Counted from the first letter of the stretch, positions 41,248 through 50,313 are shown. The stretch: DNA of 64,000 nucleotides from an uncultured Clostridium sp. (GCA_937927335.1 CALBDU010000083.1:206692-270691); one strand, 5' to 3'. Numbers and translations: made by a program. Notes: generated from the sequence alone by a model not told the origin.

Positions 41248-42630
41248 TTATTCCTGAATTCCGGGTATTTTAGGCAGAGCATCAAACCCTATTTTAAGCT
41301 CCTCGTCAGTTGGTATGTAGTCTGTCATTTCATTATCATGATATTGCATATAAGCCTTCATATCAAAGTAGCCGGTACCTGTAAGTCCAAAAAGAATGGT
41401 TTTTGCTTCACCGGTTTCTTTACACTTCAAGGCTTCATCTATGGCAGCACGGATAGCATGGCTGGATTCCGGAGCCGGCAGAATTGTTTCATATTTTGCA
41501 AAGTAGGTGGCGGCATCAAACACCTTTGACTGTTCGTAGGCTCTTGCCTCATCAAGGTAGCTGTCATGGTAAAGCTTTGAAATAATCGGACTCATGCCAT
41601 GATATCTCAGACCTCCTGCATGGTTAGGAGAGGGGATGAATTCACAGCCTAAGGTATACATTTTTGCCAAAGGAGTGATCTTTCCAGTATCGCAGAAATC
41701 ATATACATATTTTCCACGGGTCAGGGAAGGACATGAGGCTGGCTCTACAGCTATAAAGTAAGGATTGGCCTTTCCTGTAAGCTTATCCTGCATAAAGGGT
41801 GCTATGAGACCTCCCAGATTGGAACCACCTCCGGCACAGCCAATAATAATATCAGGATATTCACTTAACTTTTCCATGGCTTTTTTTGCCTCAAGTCCGA
41901 TAATTGACTGATGAAGCAGTACCTGGTCAAGTACAGAGCCAAGCACATACCTGCAGTTGTCACCAGTAACGGCATGTTCGATAGCCTCTGATATGGCACA
42001 GCCAAGGCTTCCACCGGTGCCTGGGTTCTTTTCAAGAATTGCCCGGCCTGCGTTTGTTTGAGAAGATGGACTTGGAACAAGATCTGCGCCAAAGGTTTGT
42101 ATTATTGCCTTTCTGTAGGGCTTCTGCTCTGAGGATACCTTCACCATGTAAACTGTTAGTGGCATGTCGAAATATGCACAGGCTTCAGACAAGGCAGTGC
42201 CCCATTGGCCCGCTCCAGTTTCAGTGGTCAGTGAAGAAACTCCCTGCTTTTTTGCATAGTAAACCTGGGCAACAGCTGAGTTAAGCTTATGGCTGCCTGA
42301 GGTATTATTGCCCTCAAACTTGTAATAAATTTTAGCCGGAGTGTTAAGTGCCTTTTCCAGATTATATGCCCTGCAAAGAGGTGACGGTCTGTAAAGCTTG
42401 TAGAATTCCAGTATATCTTCAGGAATATCGACATATCTGGTTGTGTTGTCCATTTCCTGCTTTGCCAGCTCTTCACAGAATACCGGGTATAAATCCTCAA
42501 TAACTGCGGGCTTCATTGTGCCGGGATTTATATAGGGCTCATGCTGTTCTTTCATATCAGCTCTGAGGTTATACCACTGTGTTGGAATCTCCTGTTCTGT
42601 TAAATAGGTTCTGTAAGGTATTTTGTTCAT
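41248..42630 (-). CDS. trpB: Tryptophan synthase beta-like protein (TrpB2 type)
   Basis: A 460-residue TrpB2-class PLP enzyme. The PLP lysine sits in NNTSGSHKLNSAVAQ, the catalytic Glu region in TETGAGQWG, and the phosphate loop reads GCAGGGSNLGG. The length and the N-terminal extension (IPTQWYNLRADM) mark TrpB2 rather than TrpB1. There is no trpA or other trp gene nearby, so it probably converts indole and serine to tryptophan as a salvage enzyme. That role is inferred. It is preceded by its own T-box leader with a Trp specifier. Confidence 0.92.
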   Translation of the reverse strand: MNKIPYRTYLTEQEIPTQWYNLRADMKEQHEPYINPGTMKPAVIEDLYPVFCEELAKQEMDNTTRYVDIPEDILEFYKLYRPSPLCRAYNLEKALNTPAKIYYKFEGNNTSGSHKLNSAVAQVYYAKKQGVSSLTTETGAGQWGTALSEACAYFDMPLTVYMVKVSSEQKPYRKAIIQTFGADLVPSPSSQTNAGRAILEKNPGTGGSLGCAISEAIEHAVTGDNCRYVLGSVLDQVLLHQSIIGLEAKKAMEKLSEYPDIIIGCAGGGSNLGGLIAPFMQDKLTGKANPYFIAVEPASCPSLTRGKYVYDFCDTGKITPLAKMYTLGCEFIPSPNHAGGLRYHGMSPIISKLYHDSYLDEARAYEQSKVFDAATYFAKYETILPAPESSHAIRAAIDEALKCKETGEAKTILFGLTGTGYFDMKAYMQYHDNEMTDYIPTDEELKIGFDALPKIPGIQE

Positions 42631-42669
42631 TTTTCTTTCTCCCTTCTGAATAAATAATATTAATAACGC

Positions 42670-42945
42670 AAAAAAGCTCTTGTCCTAAAATATAAGGACA
42701 AGAGCCAATACTCCTGCGGTACCACCAAATTTGACGAAATAAATCGCCCGCTCAATTCATATACAGATAATATATGCTCCCTTTATAACAGGTGGAGATC
42801 CCGTCAGCGCATACTCGGAAATTCCTTTCAGGCTGCCTTCATAAGTCCATTCGGCCTGGCAGATATTACCGCATCACACCAACTGCGGCTCTCTGTGAAC
42901 ATCTGATCCTGGATTACTTCTCTTATTCATCAGTTTAATGTATTA
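42670..42945 (-). promoter_or_regulatory. T-box leader, tryptophan specifier (UGG)
   Basis: On the minus strand the T-box motif TTTGGTGGTACCGCAGGAG spans 42711-42729. The terminator pairs GCTCTTGTCC with GGACAAGAGC (42676-42685 and 42696-42705) and is followed by six T residues. The Stem I 3' side reads GAATGGACTT. TGG at 42847-42849 is in the specifier position, and ACTT can pair with AAGT on the 5' side. This fits tryptophan control of the downstream trpB. Structure was derived by eye. Confidence 0.92.
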
Positions 42946-42951
42946 AAAATT

Positions 42952-42980
42952 ATATTAAATTAAATGGTGAGTTTTGTCAA
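42952..42980 (-). promoter_or_regulatory. Sigma-A promoter for the trpB T-box leader
   Basis: Minus-strand TTGACA (42975-42980), a 17-base spacer and TAATAT (42952-42957). The -35 box overlaps the stop codon of the MFS gene. Confidence 0.8.
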
Positions 42981-44161
42981 TTGATATTTTTTAAGTTTTT
43001 ATTGCTTTTGTAAAAAAACACCATCATTACCGAGGCAATAAAAGCAAGAATTGCACCGTAATAAAAGGGTGCGCTATAGTTCACACGGTCATAGAGAAGG
43101 CCTGCAATGAGGCTTGCCGGCAGCAGCGTGATTCCAAGGAGGCAATTGTATATTCCAAGGCCGGTGCCTTTTTTATCCTTAGGGATTATATCGGAAACCA
43201 GGGCTTTCTGGATGCCGTCTGTAGCAGCACTGTACAAGCCATAAAGGGCAAAAAGCATAATTACAGCTGTCTTGTTGCTGGTGTAGCCAAAGCCGAAATA
43301 TATGAGAGAGTATAAAAGATAGCCAAATATTACGAGCTTTTCTCTGCCGATTTTGTCGGAAAGTATTCCTGCAGGCACAGAAAATATTACCGACACTCCA
43401 TTGAATATCAGGTATACAAGGGGTATAAAAGCAGCCTGTATGCCTATGTCATTTGCCTTGATAAGCAGCAGGGCATCAGTGGAATTTCCCAAGGTAAATA
43501 TAAAAACAATGAAGAGAAATAAATAATACTTTTTTGAAAAGTCCTTAAAGCTTATTTTTCCAGGCAGGTCTTTCCTGAGTTTTTTTGCTTCTTTTACAAA
43601 AATAGTTATAAAAAGAAGGCCAAGAAGCCCTGGAATAGCTGAAAGGATAAATACCCTGCGATAATTTCCAGGGAAGGCAGACAGCACCAGATAGGCTAAT
43701 AAGGGGCCTATTATTGCTCCGCTGTTGTCCATTGCCTTGTGAAAGCCAAAGCCCTTGCCCTGGCTGCTATCCCCTGCAGAAGCGGCTACAAGACTGTCTC
43801 TTGGGGCAGTTCTGATTCCCTTTCCAATTCTTTCAGTAAATCTGATAATCAGTACCTGGAAGGGTGTTGCTGCAAAGGCAAACAGTGGTGAAAGGAAGGC
43901 TGTAAAGGCATAGCCAAGAATCATAAAAGGTTTGTTGCTGCCTATTTTATCGCTCCACCAGCCTGAAAGAGCTTTCAGGAGGGAGGCAGTGCTTTCAGCA
44001 ATTCCCTCAATAAGGGAAACCTCGGTTTTTGTTGCACCCAGTGAAATTAAAAACATAGGCATAACGGCATATATCATTTTACTTGTGGTATCTGTTAAAA
44101 AGCTTGTAATGCCAGCATAGAATACATTTTTATTAAGGCCTAGTATTTGCTTTCCTTTCAT
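42977..44161 (-). CDS. Major facilitator superfamily transporter
   Basis: A 394-residue protein with about 12 membrane helices. The MFS loop 2-3 motif appears as GWWSDKIGSNKPFMILGYAF and the loop 8-9 copy as GILSDKIGREKLVIFGY. The conserved FTERIGKGIRTAPRDSLVA places it in a group often annotated as multidrug or unknown exporters; the substrate cannot be named. AGAGGAGA precedes the ATG. It is followed by the promoter of the trpB leader, so it is transcribed separately. Confidence 0.88.
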   Translation of the reverse strand: MKGKQILGLNKNVFYAGITSFLTDTTSKMIYAVMPMFLISLGATKTEVSLIEGIAESTASLLKALSGWWSDKIGSNKPFMILGYAFTAFLSPLFAFAATPFQVLIIRFTERIGKGIRTAPRDSLVAASAGDSSQGKGFGFHKAMDNSGAIIGPLLAYLVLSAFPGNYRRVFILSAIPGLLGLLFITIFVKEAKKLRKDLPGKISFKDFSKKYYLFLFIVFIFTLGNSTDALLLIKANDIGIQAAFIPLVYLIFNGVSVIFSVPAGILSDKIGREKLVIFGYLLYSLIYFGFGYTSNKTAVIMLFALYGLYSAATDGIQKALVSDIIPKDKKGTGLGIYNCLLGITLLPASLIAGLLYDRVNYSAPFYYGAILAFIASVMMVFFYKSNKNLKNIN

Positions 44162-44321
44162 GGTAATCTCCTCTTTGTACTGTTAAAACCAGTTAATGGA
44201 TTTATCTTATTATAGCACCCTGTATTATCCCGAACAATATTTAACTTTATACTATGAATATGCATAATATTGTATTATAATTGTTAATATTAAATAAAAA
44301 CCGAAAGCTGGGTGAATAAAT

Positions 44322-45377
44322 ATGAGTAAATTTTGGAGTAAACTAGCTTCAGGGCTGGAACCCTATGTACCAGGAGAACAGCTGAATGACAAAAAATACA
44401 TAAAGCTGAATACAAATGAGAACCCCTATCCGCCTTCACCAAGGGTTATTGAGGCAATAAAGTCTGCAGCAAATGAAACTTTGAAGCTTTATCCTGATCC
44501 CTCCGGAGAAGCCCTGAAGGCTGCACTGGCAAAGGCCTATGGCATGAATAAAAACCAGGTTTTCCTTGGTAACGGCTCCGATGAGGTGCTGGCTTTTTCC
44601 TTCATGGCATTTTTTAACCAGGATGAAACAGTATTATTTCCGGATATTACCTATAGCTTTTACCCGGTTTATGCAAATATATTCAAGATAAAATACAGCT
44701 CCGTACCTGTTAACGATGACTTTTCCCTGCCCGCAGAGCAGTTTTATAATGCTGAAGGCGGAGTCATTATCCCTAATCCTAATGCGCCTACAGCCAGAGC
44801 GCTGCCACTTGCAGATATAGAAAAAATCATTAAAAATAACAGCAATAAAGCAGTAATTATTGATGAGGCCTATGTGGATTTCGGTGCGGAATCAGCAGTT
44901 GAGCTAATTGACAAATATCCAAACCTGCTGGTTATACAAACCCTTTCAAAATCAAGATCTCTGGCAGGCTTAAGAGTTGGCTGGGCCTTTGGGAGCCCAG
45001 AGCTTATAGAAGGCTTGAACCGGGTTAAGGACTCAATAAATTCCTACACCCTGGACAGAGTGGCTCTGGCAGGAGCAGTGGCTGCCATAGAGGATGCAGA
45101 TTACTTCAATGAAACAAGAAAAAAAATTATGACCACCAGAGATAATACTGTTGAGAGACTCAAGGGACTTGGCTTTAATGTGATACCCTCCAGTTCAAAT
45201 TTCATTTTCATGACTCACAGCTCCGTACCTGCAGAGGAAATATTCATAAAACTGAAGCAGGAGGCAGTGCTGGTAAGGTACTTCAAAAAACCAAGAATAG
45301 ACAACTATCTAAGGGTCAGCATAGGTAGTGACGTTGAAATGGATGCTCTGATAATATCTCTTAAAAAAATATTGTAG
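44322..45377 (+). CDS. hisC: Histidinol-phosphate aminotransferase
   Basis: A 351-residue fold-type I PLP enzyme. HisC-type motifs are LNTNENPYPPSP, GNGSDEVL, IIDEAYVDFG, the PLP lysine in QTLSKSRSLAGLRVGW, and the C-terminal RYFKKPRIDNYLRVSIG. It transfers an amino group to imidazole acetol phosphate in histidine synthesis, and HisC-like enzymes may also act on aromatic keto acids. It is outside any his operon. Its ribosome binding site is weak (GGGTG). A terminator follows. Confidence 0.9.
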   Translation: MSKFWSKLASGLEPYVPGEQLNDKKYIKLNTNENPYPPSPRVIEAIKSAANETLKLYPDPSGEALKAALAKAYGMNKNQVFLGNGSDEVLAFSFMAFFNQDETVLFPDITYSFYPVYANIFKIKYSSVPVNDDFSLPAEQFYNAEGGVIIPNPNAPTARALPLADIEKIIKNNSNKAVIIDEAYVDFGAESAVELIDKYPNLLVIQTLSKSRSLAGLRVGWAFGSPELIEGLNRVKDSINSYTLDRVALAGAVAAIEDADYFNETRKKIMTTRDNTVERLKGLGFNVIPSSSNFIFMTHSSVPAEEIFIKLKQEAVLVRYFKKPRIDNYLRVSIGSDVEMDALIISLKKIL

Positions 45378-45380
45378 ATA

Positions 45381-45404
45381 AAAGCCGCTTTTAGCGGTTT
45401 TTTT
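45381..45404 (+). terminator. Intrinsic terminator after hisC
   Basis: AAAGCCGC (45381-45388) pairs with GCGGTTTT (45394-45401) around TTTTA, then more T residues to 45404. Confidence 0.9.
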
Positions 45405-45479
45405 ATTTAGCCGTTGGAATATTTGGAATTGCCACTGGTGCTTGAAGCCTTTTCATAGGATTTTGCGGGACAGGCCCCG

Positions 45480-45528
45480 GGAGAGCTGACCCTAGGCAAA
45501 GGCTCTAGGAGAGCTGACTCTTGGCAAA
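45480..45528. repeat. Two tandem 21-bp repeats, period 28
   Basis: The segments 45480-45500 and 45508-45528 both begin GGAGAGCTGAC and end GGCAAA. They agree at 19 of 21 positions and lie 28 bp apart. They are part of a roughly 500-base stretch without any gene. Confidence 0.75.
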
Positions 45529-45675
45529 ATGAGCAAAATTTCAATTAATGTTCAAAATATAGATAAAAATATCTCAATTTTAACGTGAATATCGTTAATT
45601 TCTGCAAAATACAGCTGTAAATTGATTTTTAGGATCAAAAATCTGCACACTACTTGAAATTTTGCACAAAATGAG
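45525..45675. repeat. 12-bp inverted repeat with flanking direct repeats
   Basis: GCAAAATTTCAA (45533-45544) is the exact inverse complement of TTGAAATTTTGC (45654-45665). A direct copy of CAAAATGAGC is at 45525-45534, at the left arm, and again at 45666-45675, immediately outside the right arm. The interior of about 110 bases is AT-rich and has no reading frame. It looks like a small mobile or MITE-like unit, but that is only an inference. Confidence 0.6.
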
Positions 45676-45720
45676 CCGGCCCGTACCGGAACCCGAGCCG
45701 GCCTGTACCGGATCTAGAGC
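45673..45720. repeat. GC-rich tandem repeat, period 22
   Basis: GAGCCGGCCCGTACCGGA (45673-45690) recurs at 45695-45712 with one change. GAGC at 45717 starts a third, degraded copy. Each copy holds CCGG-type dyads. The GC content contrasts sharply with the AT-rich surroundings. From 45721 to 45840 I see no further feature. Confidence 0.75.
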
Positions 45721-45846
45721 GAACCGGGGCATTACCGTACCAGGGCCGTAAGACGTACACTCAGGGACATTCCTATAAGCCTGACTGAGCTCTTTGTAAA
45801 CACCATTTTAAAAATTTATCTTAGTTTGAAAGAACCTTTTACCTTA

Positions 45847-45875
45847 TTGACAGTTTAACCTGCCAGGTGTAGAAT
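45847..45875 (+). promoter_or_regulatory. Sigma-A promoter of the copper operon
   Basis: TTGACA (45847-45852), 17 bases, then TAGAAT (45870-45875). Transcription would begin near 45882, just before the palindromic operator. Confidence 0.8.
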
Positions 45876-45888
45876 AAAGGTATAAATA

Positions 45889-45900
45889 CCCCCTAGGGGG
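45889..45900. promoter_or_regulatory. CsoR operator palindrome
   Basis: CCCCCTAGGGGG is a perfect dyad, flanked by further G residues, and matches the G-tract/C-tract operators known for CsoR repressors. It lies between the -10 box and the csoR start codon, and its right side merges with the ribosome binding site. Confidence 0.8.
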
Positions 45901-45918
45901 GGGTAGGGGGGTGAAAAC

Positions 45919-46185
45919 TTGAATAAGGAAAAAGAAGATGCTGTTAAGGCATTAAAAATATCAAAGGGACAAATTGAGGCTGTAATAAAAATGATTGAAG
46001 AGGGCAGGTACTGCATGGATGTGTCAAACCAGATTCTGGCGGCACAATCCTTGTTAAAAAAAGCCAACCTTCTGATTATAAAGCAGCATATGGGTCATTG
46101 TGTCAGGGATGCTTTTAAAGAAGGCAGCGAAGATGAAAAGATAAAGGAAATTACCGAGCTGCTGTCTAAAATTATGGAAAAGTAG
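45919..46185 (+). CDS. csoR: Copper-sensing repressor CsoR
   Basis: An 88-residue all-helical repressor. The Cu(I) ligands Cys32, His57 and Cys61 keep exactly the spacing of the characterised family (C-x24-H-x3-C). Copper binding releases it from DNA. The start codon is TTG at 45919, following GGGGGTG. It lies 20 bases upstream of copA and downstream of its own operator, so it autoregulates the operon. Confidence 0.92.
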   Translation: MNKEKEDAVKALKISKGQIEAVIKMIEEGRYCMDVSNQILAAQSLLKKANLLIIKQHMGHCVRDAFKEGSEDEKIKEITELLSKIMEK

Positions 46186-46205
46186 CTCTAAGAGGAGGGA
46201 ACAAA

Positions 46206-48647
46206 ATGACTGATAGAGTCTTCAATATAGAAGGTATGACATGCGCTGCCTGTGCCAGGGCAGTGGAAAGGGCAGTAAAGAAGCTGCCTGGAATCAGCAA
46301 TGCTAATGTTAATCTGGCATCAGAAAAGCTTACCATAAGCTATGATGAAACCATAACCACCATTGAGGATATACAAAAGTCAGTGGAAAAGGCAGGCTAT
46401 AAGGCTGTTATTCCAGCTGCAACAAAGATCATGGCCATAGAGGGAATGACCTGCACCGCCTGTGCCAAGGCTGTGGAAAGAGCTGTAAGAAAAATAGACG
46501 GCGTTCTTGACGGCAATGTTAATTTTGCCACGGAAAAGCTCACTATATCCTATGAACCGTCAAAGGTCAGGACTTCGGATATAAAAAGAGCAGTGGAAAA
46601 GGCAGGCTATAAAGTACGTGAGGAAGAACAAAGCCTGGATCAGGATAAAGAAAAAAAAGAGCTGGAGATGCAGAGCCTCTGGAGGAAATTTGTAATTTCA
46701 GCTGTGTTTACTGTACCTCTGCTGGTGATATCCATGGGACATATGCTGGGGCTGCACCTGCCAATGTTAATTGATCCGATGATGAACCCGGGGAACTATG
46801 CACTAATTCAGCTATTACTGGCGGCACCAGTGGTTGCTATGGGAAACAGGTTCTATCGTGTAGGGTTTAAAACCTTGATAAAAAGAAGCCCTAATATGGA
46901 TTCATTGATAGCAGTTGGTACCTCAGCGGCATTTTTATATGGGATTTTTGCTGTGATTATGATATTCAAAGGAGATGCCAGCTACACTCATGATTTGTAC
47001 TTTGAATCTGCAGCGGTGATAATAACCCTTATAACTCTTGGAAAATATTTCGAGGCTGTTTCCAAGGGGAAAAGCTCCGAAGCTATAAAAAAGCTCATGG
47101 GATTATCACCTAAAACGGCAGTGATTGTAAGAAACGGCGTTGAAAGTGAAATAGGCATAGATGAAGTAGAGGCAGGGGATATAATAGTTGTAAAGCCTGG
47201 TGAAAAGATGCCTGTTGATGGTATTGTTACTGAAGGTGTTACATCTGTGGATGAATCCATGCTCACCGGTGAAAGCATACCGGTGGAGAAAAATATTGGT
47301 GACAAAATTATTGGTGCAAGCATAAATAAAAACGGCAGCATTAAATATAAGGCCACCAGGGTTGGTAAGGATACAGCTCTTTCCCAGATAATACGGCTGG
47401 TGGAGGAAGCACAGGGCTCCAGGGCACCTATAGCAAAAATGGCGGATATTATTGCAGGCTATTTTGTGCCGGTGGTTATGACCTTGGCGGTGATTTCCGC
47501 AGCGGCCTGGTATTTTTCAGGGGAGACAGGGGTCTTTGCCCTGACAATATTCATATCTGTGCTGGTTATTGCATGTCCATGTGCCTTAGGTCTGGCTACA
47601 CCAACAGCTATTATGGTTGGAACAGGCAAGGGAGCTGAATACGGCGTCCTTATAAAAACCGGTGCGGCTCTTGAAACAGCCCATAAAATCCAGACTATAG
47701 TATTTGATAAAACAGGTACAATAACGGAAGGAAAACCTAAAGTTACAGATATAGTAGCCAGTGATTTCATTAATGAAGCTGAGCTCCTTCAGCTGGCTGC
47801 ATCAGCAGAAAAGGGATCCGAGCATCCTCTTGGTGAAGCCATAGTAAGGGCAGGAGAGGAAAGAAAGCTGGAGCTTAAGAATCATGAAAGCTTCAAGGCA
47901 GTACCAGGCCATGGCATTGAGGTAGTAATAGATGGCAAAAGTATGCTTCTTGGCAACAGAAAGCTAATGGAGGATAGTAATATTGAACTTGGAGCACTGG
48001 AGGATAAATCAAGAGAATTTGCTGAACAGGGTAAAACACCCATGTATATTGCAATAGATGGGAAGGCTGCAGGAATTATTGCCGTAGCGGACACCTTAAA
48101 GGAAAGCAGCAGAAGGGCAATAGAAAAGCTTCATCAAATGGGCATAGAGGCAGTAATGATTACAGGAGACAATAAACGTACTGCAGAGGCCATAGCCAGG
48201 CAGGTAGGCATAGACAAGGTCCTTTCAGAGGTGCTGCCGGAGCATAAGGCTGAGGAAGTGAAAAAGCTTCAGCAGGAAGGAAGAATTACCGCCATGGTAG
48301 GGGATGGAATCAATGATGCTCCAGCCCTGGCTCAGGCAGATGTGGGGATTGCCATAGGCTCAGGCACCGATGTGGCAATGGAATCTGCCGATATCGTTCT
48401 TATGAAAAGCGACCTTATGGATGTGCCGGCTGCAATTCAGCTAAGCAAAAAAACCATCAGAAATATTAAACAGAACCTGTTTTGGGCCTTCGGCTACAAT
48501 GTGGTGGGCATACCGGTGGCTATGGGTATATTGCACATATTTGGGGGACCACTGCTGAATCCAATGATTGCAGGGGCTGCCATGAGCTTCAGCTCAGTAT
48601 CTGTTGTTACCAATGCGTTAAGACTTAAGAAATTTAAGCCGGAATAG
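46206..48647 (+). CDS. copA: Copper-exporting P1B-type ATPase
   Basis: An 813-residue membrane pump exporting Cu(I). Two N-terminal heavy-metal-associated domains carry GMTCAAC (Cys13, Cys16) and GMTCTAC (about residue 82). Then come eight membrane helices, the actuator motif TGES, the transport site CPC in ACPCALGLATP, the phosphorylation site DKTGT, the SEHPLGEA motif and GDGINDAPAL. GAGGAGGG precedes the ATG. No separate copZ chaperone gene is present; the duplicated N-terminal domains may serve instead. The YczE-type gene follows after 10 bases. Confidence 0.95.
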   Translation: MTDRVFNIEGMTCAACARAVERAVKKLPGISNANVNLASEKLTISYDETITTIEDIQKSVEKAGYKAVIPAATKIMAIEGMTCTACAKAVERAVRKIDGVLDGNVNFATEKLTISYEPSKVRTSDIKRAVEKAGYKVREEEQSLDQDKEKKELEMQSLWRKFVISAVFTVPLLVISMGHMLGLHLPMLIDPMMNPGNYALIQLLLAAPVVAMGNRFYRVGFKTLIKRSPNMDSLIAVGTSAAFLYGIFAVIMIFKGDASYTHDLYFESAAVIITLITLGKYFEAVSKGKSSEAIKKLMGLSPKTAVIVRNGVESEIGIDEVEAGDIIVVKPGEKMPVDGIVTEGVTSVDESMLTGESIPVEKNIGDKIIGASINKNGSIKYKATRVGKDTALSQIIRLVEEAQGSRAPIAKMADIIAGYFVPVVMTLAVISAAAWYFSGETGVFALTIFISVLVIACPCALGLATPTAIMVGTGKGAEYGVLIKTGAALETAHKIQTIVFDKTGTITEGKPKVTDIVASDFINEAELLQLAASAEKGSEHPLGEAIVRAGEERKLELKNHESFKAVPGHGIEVVIDGKSMLLGNRKLMEDSNIELGALEDKSREFAEQGKTPMYIAIDGKAAGIIAVADTLKESSRRAIEKLHQMGIEAVMITGDNKRTAEAIARQVGIDKVLSEVLPEHKAEEVKKLQQEGRITAMVGDGINDAPALAQADVGIAIGSGTDVAMESADIVLMKSDLMDVPAAIQLSKKTIRNIKQNLFWAFGYNVVGIPVAMGILHIFGGPLLNPMIAGAAMSFSSVSVVTNALRLKKFKPE

Positions 48648-48657
48648 GGGAGATATA

Positions 48658-49362
48658 ATGAGTACTAAAGAAAAACTTATCTTTATTCTTAAAAAGATGC
48701 CTTCACTATTTTTCGGATTGTTTTTATATGCGGTGGCAATACTTGCCACCCTCTATTCAAATTTAGGAGTGAGCCCCTGGGATGTATTCCATGTGGGGGT
48801 TACCAGGCATCTTCCATTAACCTTGGGACAGGTATCTGAGATAACAGGATTTTTCATTTTGGCGGCTTCCTGCCTTATTGGTGTAATACCTGGACTATCC
48901 AGCATATTTAATATGATATTCATAGGTGTGTTTGTGGATATGTTAAATGCCATGCACATTTACAGCACTCCGCAGTTTTTGTGGCAGAGGGTGCTGATGC
49001 TTTTAGTTGGTATTATAATAATGGGCTGGGCCTCTTATTTCTATATGAGAGTGGAGATGGGTGCTGGTCCCAGAGACAGTCTTATGGAGGGCTTTGTAAA
49101 AAAATTGAACAAGCCTGTTTGGCTGGTCAGGGGAACTATAGAAATAAGTGCCCTTATTGCCGGATATTTACTGGGTGGACCTGTGGGAGCCGGCACACTG
49201 CTAATTGCAGCCACCATAGGCTTTTCAGTGCAGCTTGCCTTTAGGATGGGCAGATACAGCTCCAAGGATGTAAAGCATATGGATGTAATACAAATGTATA
49301 AATTCTTAAAAGGGCTCCCCTTATCTGAAGGTGTCCAGGAAGTGCCTGGCTGCGGAAGATAG
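48658..49362 (+). CDS. YczE/YyaS-family membrane protein
   Basis: A 234-residue protein with five membrane helices. The family pattern is visible in LYSNLGVSPWDVFHVGVTRHLPLTLGQ and EMGAGPRDSLMEG. Function is unknown; some members lie near regulators or peptide synthesis genes. It is probably co-transcribed with copA (10-base gap). Its last 42 bases overlap the 3' end of the convergent LysR gene, which is a long overlap for this compact region. Confidence 0.8.
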   Translation: MSTKEKLIFILKKMPSLFFGLFLYAVAILATLYSNLGVSPWDVFHVGVTRHLPLTLGQVSEITGFFILAASCLIGVIPGLSSIFNMIFIGVFVDMLNAMHIYSTPQFLWQRVLMLLVGIIIMGWASYFYMRVEMGAGPRDSLMEGFVKKLNKPVWLVRGTIEISALIAGYLLGGPVGAGTLLIAATIGFSVQLAFRMGRYSSKDVKHMDVIQMYKFLKGLPLSEGVQEVPGCGR

Positions 49363-50181
49363 GTACTGATCCTTCATCCACACTATGGTGGTGCCCGTTT
49401 CCAGTGAGGGCTCGTCGATGATTCTGTATTCCAGCTTTATTCCAGGGATAAGGCCTATCCAGTCCCTGGGTATAATGGCAACACCCATACCTGTTACTGC
49501 ATAAAATAATATGGATTTTGTATCCTCAATTTTGCACAGGATTCTGGGCTCGAAGCCATTCTTTCTGCAGGCTTCCACGATCATGGGCTCGTATCTTCTA
49601 TGTACAAGCATCGGGCATTCCTTAAGCATGGAAAGCCCAATATTTTTTTTGTCCTTAAACAGGCCCGGATTTCCAGAGGCTGCCACCATGGGCTCCATGG
49701 GAAGGCAGATGGTGTCAAACTGCTTTGATACCAGCGGAGTTCTGATAATGCCTATTTCTATCATGCCGTTCTTTAAAAGCTCCAGTATTTCAATGGAGCT
49801 GCATTCCCTTATTTCAAAGTTCACATCAGGGTATTTCAGGTTGAAGTCCCGGACCCTGGGCGGAAGCATTATATCTCCCGAGGAGTGTATTGCTCCAATG
49901 GACAGGGTGCCTTTTATACCCTCATTGTAATCCTTAAGCTCCTTTTCTGTAGTGTCCATCAGCTCCAGTACCTGCCTGGACCTGTAGTACAGCCTTTCTC
50001 CTGCTTCAGTAAGATGGAACTTTCGAGTATTCCTTTCCACCAGGGTTACACCGAGCTCCTGCTCCAGAAGCTTCAGCTGATGGCTGAGATGGGGCTGTGC
50101 AATATGGAGCCTTTCAGAAGCCTTTGTTATATTTTTCTCTTCACATATAGCATTAAAATAGGTTAATTGCTTGATATCCAA
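49321..50181 (-). CDS. LysR-family transcriptional regulator
   Basis: A 286-residue regulator. The N-terminal helix-turn-helix reads MDIKQLTYFNAICEEKNITKASERLHIAQPHLSHQLKLLEQELG, followed by a linker helix and a periplasmic-binding-type effector domain. The effector is unknown. It is divergent from an NhaC-type transporter gene, which is the likely target. The intergenic space contains an inverted repeat at 50211-50241 that could be its site. Confidence 0.9.
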   Translation of the reverse strand: MDIKQLTYFNAICEEKNITKASERLHIAQPHLSHQLKLLEQELGVTLVERNTRKFHLTEAGERLYYRSRQVLELMDTTEKELKDYNEGIKGTLSIGAIHSSGDIMLPPRVRDFNLKYPDVNFEIRECSSIEILELLKNGMIEIGIIRTPLVSKQFDTICLPMEPMVAASGNPGLFKDKKNIGLSMLKECPMLVHRRYEPMIVEACRKNGFEPRILCKIEDTKSILFYAVTGMGVAIIPRDWIGLIPGIKLEYRIIDEPSLETGTTIVWMKDQYLSSAARHFLDTFR

Positions 50182-50210
50182 AATACCACCTCATTTATAC
50201 ATAAATATAT

Positions 50211-50241
50211 ATGAAAACTATATTTTTTAAATATTTTTCAT
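50211..50241. promoter_or_regulatory. Inverted repeat in the lysR-nhaC divergent region
   Basis: ATGAAAA (50211-50217) and TTTTCAT (50235-50241) form a dyad with 17 bases between arms. It lies just upstream of a TATAAT box (50258-50263) facing the transporter gene. A role as LysR operator is inferred from position. Confidence 0.4.
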
Positions 50242-50313
50242 CTAAATAAATCTTTGCTATAATGATACAAAATAAGTTAAATTCAGTCAATATTATTTAA
50301 GGTGGAAAAGAAT

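Noticed and set aside
45405..45840. CRISPR array in the repeat region
   Set aside because: The repeats are too few, unequal and too closely spaced, spacers are not of constant length, and no cas genes are nearby.
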